A stretch of DNA of 64,000 nucleotides from FEB-25 sp963726315 (GTDB lineage: Bacteria > Chloroflexota > Anaerolineae > Anaerolineales > UBA4823): NCBI GenBank assembly GCA_963726315.1, contig CAVSBZ010000005.1, positions 186,001 through 250,000 of the forward strand. Direction: 5' to 3'. The translations under genes and the position numbers were made by a program. Positions 34,276-41,439 of this stretch are shown here, piece by piece. The notes beneath the pieces were generated by a model, which saw only the letters and a list, made by a program, of their open reading frames with translations, was not told the DNA's origin and made no database searches. How positions within the stretch are numbered: the first letter of the stretch is position 1; each line of letters begins with the position of its first letter.

Positions 34276-36590
34276 GTTCAGTGTCATCGGCAAAGCCGCC
34301 AATGCTAACCACAGCCATGAAATTGTCACCGGGCAGGCACGCTATTGCCCGGACATCCGTCTGCCGGGGATGCTGGTGGGTAAGCTGCTGTATACGAAGT
34401 ATCCCTGTGCTCGGATACTCTCTGTAGATGTAAGCGCCGCCCGTGCCCTGCCTGGTGTCGTCGTAGTGCTTACCGCCCAGGATATCCCTGGTGAGAACAG
34501 CTATTTATATGCCCAGCCGGCCGATCAGCCGTTGCTGGTCCATGATCTGGTGCGTTACCAGGGCGATGCTTTGGCAGCCGTCGCGGCCGAGGATGAAGCT
34601 GCGGCCATGGCTGCCCTGGAAGCCATCCAGGTTGAATATGAGCCTCTTACCGGAGTGTACGATGTGCTCGAAGCGATGAAGCCGGGAGCGCACCAGGTAT
34701 GGTCAGATCGCGGAAATGTAGCCGATCACCTGGTCATTGATCATGGAGATATCGAAGCGGGATTCAAGCTGGCGGATGTCATCATTGAGAACACCTATTC
34801 CACTCCCCTGGTCGAACATGCCTTTATGGAAACCGAAGGAGCCGTTGCTTATTTGGATGTAGATGGGAGCATGGTAGTTTATTCTTCATGCCAGGCACCC
34901 CATCGTGACCGGATGCAGATTGCACGTTCATTGGGACTACCCGAGAATCGGGTCAGGGTCATCACGCCCTACATCGGAGGCGCATTTGGTGGTAAGGATG
35001 AAGCTCACGTTCAAATCCATGCTGCGCTTCTAGCACTAGCCAGCGGGCGTCCTGTCAGCCTCATCCGCTCGCGTGAAGAATCCATCCTCACCCATGTCAA
35101 GCGCCACCCGGTAATCATCCATTACCGCAGCTGGGATCACCCGCCAGGGAAAGTTGACCGCCGTCCATGCTGTAGCCACTGGTGACACAGGCCCTTATCT
35201 CAATGCTGGGCGTGATGTGATGAATTTTGTGGCTGCCACCTTGAGCGGGCCATACGACGTCCCCCACGCCCGTCTTGAAGCTTACACCGTTTTCACCAAC
35301 AACCCCATCTGCGGCGCTATGCGCGGGTATGGCATTCCACAAGCCAGCTTCGCCTATGAAGCGCATATGGATGCTCTAGCACATGCGATTGGCATGGACC
35401 CGCTGGAGATACGCTTGCTGAACGGATTGGAGACCGGTAGGCAGGTTCCCACAGGCGTCACCATACGTGAAGGTCAGGGCATGAAAGTCTGCCTTCAAGA
35501 AGCCGCTCAGCTCTCTGGTTGGAAGGAACGAACCCGGCAAGATCGTCAGCCAGCGCCTCATTTGCGCCGCGGTTGGGGCATGGCGTCTATATGGTTCAGT
35601 ATCGGCATGGGTCGCAACATCCCCGACCACGCGGCGGCAACACTTGAAATGACCCGGGATGGTTCGGTCATCCTGCATACCGGGGCTGCCGACATGGGTC
35701 AGGGAGCCCATACTGCCCTGGCGCAGATGGCTGCCGAAGCCATAGGCGTCAGGCTCGAGTCGGTCAAGGTGGTCGGCCCTGATACCGACCGCACCTTGGA
35801 TGCCGGTCCATCGGTCGCCAGCCGACAGACCTTTATCTCAGGCAACGCTGTGCTGCGGGCGGCTCAACCGATCCGCACTGCTCTTCTGGAAACTGCCAGT
35901 GAGATCACGGGTCTTCCGTTAAATATATTGGAATTGAAGCTTGGTTGCCTCCTGGCTGAAGGCGAGTTGTTGCCGGTAACGGTATCAGAGCTGGCGATAA
36001 AAGCCTTGGAACAGGACCGTAGCTTGCAGGCTGAAGGATTTTATGCCATGGAGTACCCGGAGGAGTTACCTCCCCATAGCTACCGTTATGCCCCCTCGGT
36101 TTTTACCTTTGGCACCCAGGTAGCCCAGGTTTTGGTGGATATCGAGACCGGGCAGGTGAGCCTCGAAAAACTGGTGGCTGTGCAGGATGCGGGTAAGATC
36201 ATCAACCCGGGTGGGGCGCGTGGGCAGGTTGAGGGGGGCGTTATCATGGGATTGGGCTATGCCCTTATGGAAGAACTGCTGGTCGAGCATGGCACAACCT
36301 GCAATCTCAACCTGGGTAGTTACCTTGTACCCACCGCCAGTGACGTCCCCGAGCTAATCGTAAAGTTTGTGGAGATCCCGGAGCCGTATGCTCCCTTTGG
36401 TGCCAAGGGGCTCGGCGAACCTCCGCTCACCCCCACTGCACCTGCCATCCTGAATGCTGTGGTCGATGCGATTGGAGTGCCCCTGTTTCAAATCCCCCTG
36501 ACTCCCGAGCGTGTTCTGACTGCTATAGACTCGCAGCGAGATGAATTTACGAAAAATGGAAGTAAACTCGTTTCTCAATCAGTCAGGTAA
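34268..36590 (+). pseudogene. Molybdenum hydroxylase module C, Mo-cofactor subunit, single-base frameshift
   Basis: The first frame (34268-35185) holds the hammerhead domain, GGAFGGKDEAH and THVKRHPVIIHYRS. The second frame, to 36590, holds GAMRGYGIPQ, ADMGQGAHTAL and AKGLGEPPLTPTAPA. An extra T at about 35132 causes the shift. Without it the text reads R-S-G-I-T-R-Q-G-K-L-T-A-V-H. The break lies within a few codons of the break in the module B homologue, although the bases involved differ and here there is no homopolymer. Ribosome binding site GGGAGG precedes the ATG. The intact product would have about 773 residues and complete a three-subunit hydroxylase. Confidence 0.8.
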
Positions 36591-36613
36591 CAACTATATG
36601 GGACGATAGTTCG

Positions 36614-37873
36614 ATGCCTCAAGATTTGTTATTCTGTAACGCCATCCTTGAAAACAATGACTCGCCAGTGGATATTGCCATCCATGAAGGTGTTGTGTCC
36701 AATATCGGTCCACATCTACCCGCCCAGGGCAGCCGGGTGGTAGATGTCAGTGGGATGCTGGCATCACCCCTCTTCATCGACCCGCATCACCACCTGGATT
36801 GTGCCTTCCTTTCGGAACCACCCAATCTGTCTGGCACCCTTGACGAGGCCATCCAGATCAACGCTCGCTTAAAGGTGAGTCGCTCAGATGATGATACATA
36901 TGAAAATGCTTGCCGTGCATTGCGGATGGCTTTGCAGAATGGCACCGGCTGGCTTCGCAGCCACACCGATATTGATTCCGTCTCAAGGCTCAAGCTGCTT
37001 TACCCGATCTTAAAAGCCAGGCACCAGTTTCGTGGCATGGTCGACGTCCAGATCGTCGCCTTTCCTCAGCTTGGCCTGATTGCCGACCCGCAAAGCGTCC
37101 AGCTGATGCGTTCAGCTATGCGGGAAGGTGCGGATGTGGTCGGGGGCATGCCCCACGCAGAGCTTTCCCCCGAGGATTCTGCTCGCCATATTGAGCTCCT
37201 CTTCCAGCTGGCAGAAGAGTTTGACGCCGACATCGACATGCATGTTGATGAGACTGACGATCCGCGTTCGCGCACCCTCGAGCTGCTTGCCGATGCCACG
37301 CTTCGACACGCTTACCTGGGGAGGGTGACCGCCGGACACTGTTGCGCATTGGCGGCTTATCCAGATGATTATGCGGAGCGGGTGATCGAGAAAGTCGCCC
37401 TTGCCCGGATCAATATCATCACCAACCCGCTGGTCAACCTGTACCTGCAAGGTCGCCAGGATAAACAGCCTGTTCGCCGTGGCCTCACCCGTGTGAAGCA
37501 GCTACTGGAGGCAGGGGTCAACGTTGCCTGCGGATCAGATGACATCAGCAACCTGTTCTTCCCCTTCGGTCGCATGGACATGCTCGAGGTAGCTATGATC
37601 ACCTCGGTAGCCTCCCATCTAACTACCCCCGAGGGTATCCAGACCGCTTTCGATATGCCGCGACGGCGGGCTGCCAGATGCTTAAACATTAAGGACTATG
37701 GGATAATGGTCGGTGAGCCGGCCAACATCGTTTTCCTGGCGGCTAAGAACGCCCGTGAAACCTTGCAGCTTCAGCCGGTGAAGCGGATGGTTGTTCGTAA
37801 CGGCAGCCTGGTCGCTAGCCGTGAGGAAAAAATTACCTATTTAACCAATGAGGATGAAACCAATGACAGATGA
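36614..37873 (+). CDS. Cytosine-deaminase-like amidohydrolase
   Basis: A 419-residue member of the CodA branch of amidohydrolases. FIDPHHHLDCAF carries the first metal His pair, DMHVDETDD the next, TAGHCCALA the substrate-side His and ACGSDDISN the metal Asp. Relatives deaminate or hydrolyse cytosine, creatinine, N-isopropylammelide and similar heterocycles. It follows hydroxylase module C and overlaps the next corrinoid protein gene by 11 bases, so ring cleavage or deamination and methyl transfer are coupled in expression. The exact substrate is unassigned. Confidence 0.8.
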   Translation: MPQDLLFCNAILENNDSPVDIAIHEGVVSNIGPHLPAQGSRVVDVSGMLASPLFIDPHHHLDCAFLSEPPNLSGTLDEAIQINARLKVSRSDDDTYENACRALRMALQNGTGWLRSHTDIDSVSRLKLLYPILKARHQFRGMVDVQIVAFPQLGLIADPQSVQLMRSAMREGADVVGGMPHAELSPEDSARHIELLFQLAEEFDADIDMHVDETDDPRSRTLELLADATLRHAYLGRVTAGHCCALAAYPDDYAERVIEKVALARINIITNPLVNLYLQGRQDKQPVRRGLTRVKQLLEAGVNVACGSDDISNLFFPFGRMDMLEVAMITSVASHLTTPEGIQTAFDMPRRRAARCLNIKDYGIMVGEPANIVFLAAKNARETLQLQPVKRMVVRNGSLVASREEKITYLTNEDETNDR

Positions 37874-38522
37874 TGAATTGATCGCACAGATCACCCAATC
37901 GGTGATCGACGGTGAAGCCGCTACAGCCACCGAGGCCACACGTACTGCCCTTGAGGCAGGCCTGGATCCACTAAGGATACTCAATGAGGGCTTGATGGTC
38001 GGCGCAGATCAGGTTGGTAAACGATTTGAGTCAGGCGATTTTTTCTTGCCTGAGCTGATGCTGGCCGGGCGGGCGCTCAAAGCCGCCATGGAAATTCTTA
38101 ACCCTTCCTTAGCTGGAAAAAATCTTTCTTCCACCGGTCAGGGTAACGCCAGGATCGTTATCGCCACCATACAGACCGACATCCACGATATCGGCAAGAA
38201 TATTGTCGCCTCCATGCTGACAGCCGCCGGGTTTAATGTCACTGACCTTGGCGTGGATGTACCACTTAAAACGATTGTGGATAAGGCGGAAGAGTTGGAT
38301 GCCCAGGTGATCGCATTATCCGCCCTGCTCACCACCTCCATGCCCTATATGAAAGACCTGGTCAACCTGCTCGTGGGGAGAGGTCTGCGCCAGAAGTACA
38401 TCGTGATTGTCGGAGGCGCCTCGGTGACCGAGGCTTGGGCGAGCGATATCAATGCAGATGGTACTGCCCGTAACGCTGCCCAGGCGGTCACTCTGGTTCG
38501 TAGCTTGCTGAAACCGGCTTGA
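37863..38522 (+). CDS. Corrinoid (B12-binding) methyl-carrier protein 4
   Basis: A 219-residue carrier. The cap domain has LRILNEGLMVGADQVG and FFLPELMLAGRA. The B12 domain has TDIHDIGKNI (cobalt His), VIALSALLTTSM and IVGGASVTEAW. The ATG at 37863 follows GAGGATGAAACC inside the end of the deaminase gene. It lies 10 bases before MtmB-like 7, presumably its methyl donor enzyme. Confidence 0.9.
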   Translation: MTDDELIAQITQSVIDGEAATATEATRTALEAGLDPLRILNEGLMVGADQVGKRFESGDFFLPELMLAGRALKAAMEILNPSLAGKNLSSTGQGNARIVIATIQTDIHDIGKNIVASMLTAAGFNVTDLGVDVPLKTIVDKAEELDAQVIALSALLTTSMPYMKDLVNLLVGRGLRQKYIVIVGGASVTEAWASDINADGTARNAAQAVTLVRSLLKPA

Positions 38523-38532
38523 GGAGGTTGAT

Positions 38533-39903
38533 ATGACAGACTATCTCGAAATCCTCGAACGTTCCAATCAAGGTGAATACATTTCGGAAGAGAATTGGGA
38601 TCTGGAAAAAGTCGCTCTCACCGCCAGGAAGCTGGTCAAAAAGTATCGCCTCGAATGGGACCGCAACCAGATCGTTGTTGATGACCCCGCCCTAGTGGAT
38701 GCCATTTATCAGGCAGGCTATGAGATGGCGCTTGAATTAGGCGCTTACTGCCGTTCCACCGAGCGCATCATCCCCCTCACGCAGTCCGAGATCGACGAAG
38801 GTATCACGAATGCCCCTCAGACCCTGGTCATGGGCCAGGGCAAGGATGCACGCACCCTCTATTCCCGCCAGCTGGCAGACGCCCGCCCGCCGCTCTTCTT
38901 TGGTGGGCCGCCGGGGAACCCCATCCCCCAGTCAATCTTCTTCCAGAATGTGGTTTCATATGTGCAGGAACCGATGATCGATCTCGCCACCTGCGGAACG
39001 CTGACCGAAGTGGATGGCTATACCGTCCGCACGGGTCACCCAATGGAAATCGTCGCCACCCGCCGGGAATCACAGTACATGCATGCCGCCCTGGAACGAG
39101 TGGGACGACCTGGAATGGGCATGCTGGGAGCTCAGTCGAGCGTCTCCGAGCTTGGCAACCTGGCTGCCAGCCAGCCCCGCTACCTTCGCCCGTGTGATTC
39201 TCATCTCATCCCGCTGCTCAATGAGCTCAAGATGGATAACCGCAATTTCTCGCGTGCCGTCAACTCGCTGGATTACGGCATGATCAATGCTTCATTGGCA
39301 TGTGTGATCGTGGGTGGCTTGGGTGGAGGTCCGCCTGGCTCAGCAGTTGTCAATGTCGCTTCATTCCTGGTGGCTAACATTGTTTGCCGCGCAGGCTATC
39401 ATCTCCTGCATCCCATCCATGTGCGTCACGTCGCCACGTCCACCCGGGAGGTGTTGTGGGTGATCAGCACGATCGGTCAGGCTTTTGCGCGCAACGCTCC
39501 CTGCATCATTGTCGCTGATATATACCCCAAGTCGGGGACGGGCACGCCGGAGTTGCTGTATGAGACGGCTGCCAATGCCATTGTCAACGGTGTGACCGCC
39601 AGCCACCTCGAAGGCTGTGGCTCTGCCGATGGTACCTTGCCTAACTGTTCTGGTCTGGAAGCCCGTTTGATGGCGGAAGTGGCTTTGGCTTGCCATCGCC
39701 AAAAGATGACCCTGCGCGAAGCCAATGATTGGGTGTTAAGGTTATTACCTTTTTATGAGCACATCTTCACCCAGGAAGGTGGCAACCCCGGTCTGCCCTT
39801 CGACCAGGTGTACGATCTTGCCTCCGTGCAACCGCTAAAGTTGTGGCAACAAATGTACGAAGACGTCAAAGTAAAATTACATGGCATGGGTCTGACTCTG
39901 TAA
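38533..39903 (+). CDS. Pyrrolysine-free MtmB-family methyltransferase 7
   Basis: A 456-residue MtmB-family protein and sister of MtmB-like 5. Shared segments include the YISEENWDLEKVALTAR start, FGGPPGNPIPQS, GRPGMGMLGAQSSVSELG with Leu198 at the pyrrolysine position, LLNELKMDN, VIVGGLGGGPPGSAVVNVAS, HPIHVRHVATSTREVLW and PNCSGLEARLMAEVA. Strong ribosome binding site GAGGAGG. It is the last gene of the plus-strand operon, closed by a strong terminator. Its sister sits in the importer operon, so the two operons each carry one member of this pair. Confidence 0.82.
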   Translation: MTDYLEILERSNQGEYISEENWDLEKVALTARKLVKKYRLEWDRNQIVVDDPALVDAIYQAGYEMALELGAYCRSTERIIPLTQSEIDEGITNAPQTLVMGQGKDARTLYSRQLADARPPLFFGGPPGNPIPQSIFFQNVVSYVQEPMIDLATCGTLTEVDGYTVRTGHPMEIVATRRESQYMHAALERVGRPGMGMLGAQSSVSELGNLAASQPRYLRPCDSHLIPLLNELKMDNRNFSRAVNSLDYGMINASLACVIVGGLGGGPPGSAVVNVASFLVANIVCRAGYHLLHPIHVRHVATSTREVLWVISTIGQAFARNAPCIIVADIYPKSGTGTPELLYETAANAIVNGVTASHLEGCGSADGTLPNCSGLEARLMAEVALACHRQKMTLREANDWVLRLLPFYEHIFTQEGGNPGLPFDQVYDLASVQPLKLWQQMYEDVKVKLHGMGLTL

Positions 39904-39935
39904 TACCCACTCTGCGCATACCAATACAACACCTG

Positions 39936-39966
39936 AAACTCGACCGCCGGATGGTCGAGTTTCTTT
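39936..39966 (+). terminator. Rho-independent terminator of the plus-strand operon
   Basis: A 10-bp perfect stem, AAACTCGACC (39936-39945) and GGTCGAGTTT (39953-39962), is followed by CTTTT. It lies 33 bases past the stop of MtmB-like 7. Confidence 0.85.
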
Positions 39967-40280
39967 TACCTGCCACTTAGAGTGTCTACGAGGAACTTGA
40001 TCTATTTTCCAAATGATGTAGCTCATCCCAGCGACTCTGATCACAATACCGTTTTTATAGATCCAGCTGCCCGGTTTATTTCCTCATTGCTTCACTCTCA
40101 CCGCATTTACCGCTCGTAGCCAGGGTACCTTAAGCAGAGGCCCTTGGAAAACCAGGATCAATCTCAGAGCAACGTCTGACCGGCACTCTCGCATATGAAT
40201 AGAAACCGATGCTCCTGTAGGTTTTAGGGCAGTAATGATTTATGCCGACGTTTTTCGGAAAGTAATGGGAAAAGTGTTAA
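39967..40280. other. Gene-free spacer at the end of the methyltransferase island
   Basis: About 310 bases between the terminator and the convergent acetyltransferase gene. I see no supported gene, repeat or regulatory element in it. It marks the boundary between the island and ordinary genes. Confidence 0.5.
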
Positions 40281-41267
40281 TTAGGTAAAGTCTACCGACA
40301 TCCAGATCAATGTCTGGTGGGAATAAAAACCAGCCTTCTTTAGCGCTTCAATTGCTTTTCCTGCAGGGAAATTCAAGCTCAATGGTTGTTCTTTGCGGAT
40401 GCCCTCCCGTGCGGTGATCATTAATGCCAGGATAGCTTCCTCATCTAATTGCGTTGATACTGCCAGCCAAAGGGTATCGGTAAAACCACTGGTGTGCTTC
40501 CAGCTCACTACACCTCGCAGCACACCTTCCCGCTCCACGCTCCAGTGGTGCAGGTTTTCCAGGCTGAACGCACGGTAGACCATCCCCCATAGGTCAGGGC
40601 GGAATAAATTCCAATCGATGGGCAGGTTCCAGGCGATATCGACGGGATAGATCGCATCGAGCCACTTCTTTTGCTGCGCCCAGTGATTTGCCTGGCGCTT
40701 AATTACTTTCACCCCAGCAGGTGTCGGCAAAGCGGGGTAGCTCGGACCGCTGTACCAGTTTGTACGGCGCATGCGTTCTTCAAAACCGTGGGTTTCATAG
40801 ATATGGATGGCGCTGGGGTTGTCATCGCGCACCTGCAGCCATACGCTACCGGCTCCACGTTCTCGGGCATGCTGTAAGGCTGTGACGGTGAGCGCTGTGG
40901 CAATCCCGCGCCCGCGGTAGTCGGGGTGGGTGGCTACATTGGCAATCATATAGCCCCTTTTCCCTTTCACTGTGATAGGGATCAGGCTCAGGTTACCCAC
41001 CAGAATACCCCCCTCTTCCCACACATAACCGGAAGGCAGCATGGGCGATTCATCGATCAAGCTGCTGGCAAACCTCATCATGGACGCATTTTGAGCTGCC
41101 CTGCGCATCTCATTCAGGTACTGCCTGCCATCAGGGTCAAGCGTATCGAAGAAGCACAGCTCCACCAGGTCAGCAACCTTAGCCAGGTCGCGCCGCATAT
41201 CCAGCCGCCGTAAGTGCTCCCCTGTCGATGAAGAAATAGCAATTTCCGCCATCATAGCTGCACCCAT
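40281..41267 (-). CDS. GNAT-family N-acetyltransferase
   Basis: A protein of about 328 residues with one clear GNAT domain in the first half: MIANVATHPDYRGRGIATALTVTAL contains the acetyl-CoA loop (R-G-x-G-I-A), followed by VWLQVRDDNPSAIHIYETHGF. The second half (about residues 180-328) may be a degenerate second GNAT-like domain. The start is uncertain: the frame is open to 41366 and ATGs at 41267 and 41255 are both possible, neither with a strong binding site. It is a single gene reading toward the island's terminator. The substrate is unknown. Confidence 0.75.
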   Translation of the reverse strand: MGAAMMAEIAISSSTGEHLRRLDMRRDLAKVADLVELCFFDTLDPDGRQYLNEMRRAAQNASMMRFASSLIDESPMLPSGYVWEEGGILVGNLSLIPITVKGKRGYMIANVATHPDYRGRGIATALTVTALQHARERGAGSVWLQVRDDNPSAIHIYETHGFEERMRRTNWYSGPSYPALPTPAGVKVIKRQANHWAQQKKWLDAIYPVDIAWNLPIDWNLFRPDLWGMVYRAFSLENLHHWSVEREGVLRGVVSWKHTSGFTDTLWLAVSTQLDEEAILALMITAREGIRKEQPLSLNFPAGKAIEALKKAGFYSHQTLIWMSVDFT

Positions 41268-41385
41268 TTTACACCCACTGCAAGTTTTGCATTGGGTGAG
41301 CCTGGACTTCGGACAGCACCAACCTTCTCGCGCATCTAATAACGGATATACAAAATTCATATACAACTCTTACGGGGCACAGCTC

Positions 41386-41412
41386 TTGCATTAACATACT
41401 CGATGTTATAAT
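41386..41412 (+). promoter_or_regulatory. Putative clpC promoter
   Basis: TATAAT at 41407-41412 with TTGCAT at 41386-41391 upstream. The 15-base spacing is short, so only the -10 box is convincing. No CtsR- or CIRCE-like repeat was noticed. Confidence 0.35.
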
Positions 41413-41439
41413 CTTCCAGATAAGGAAGGATTTTTACCT

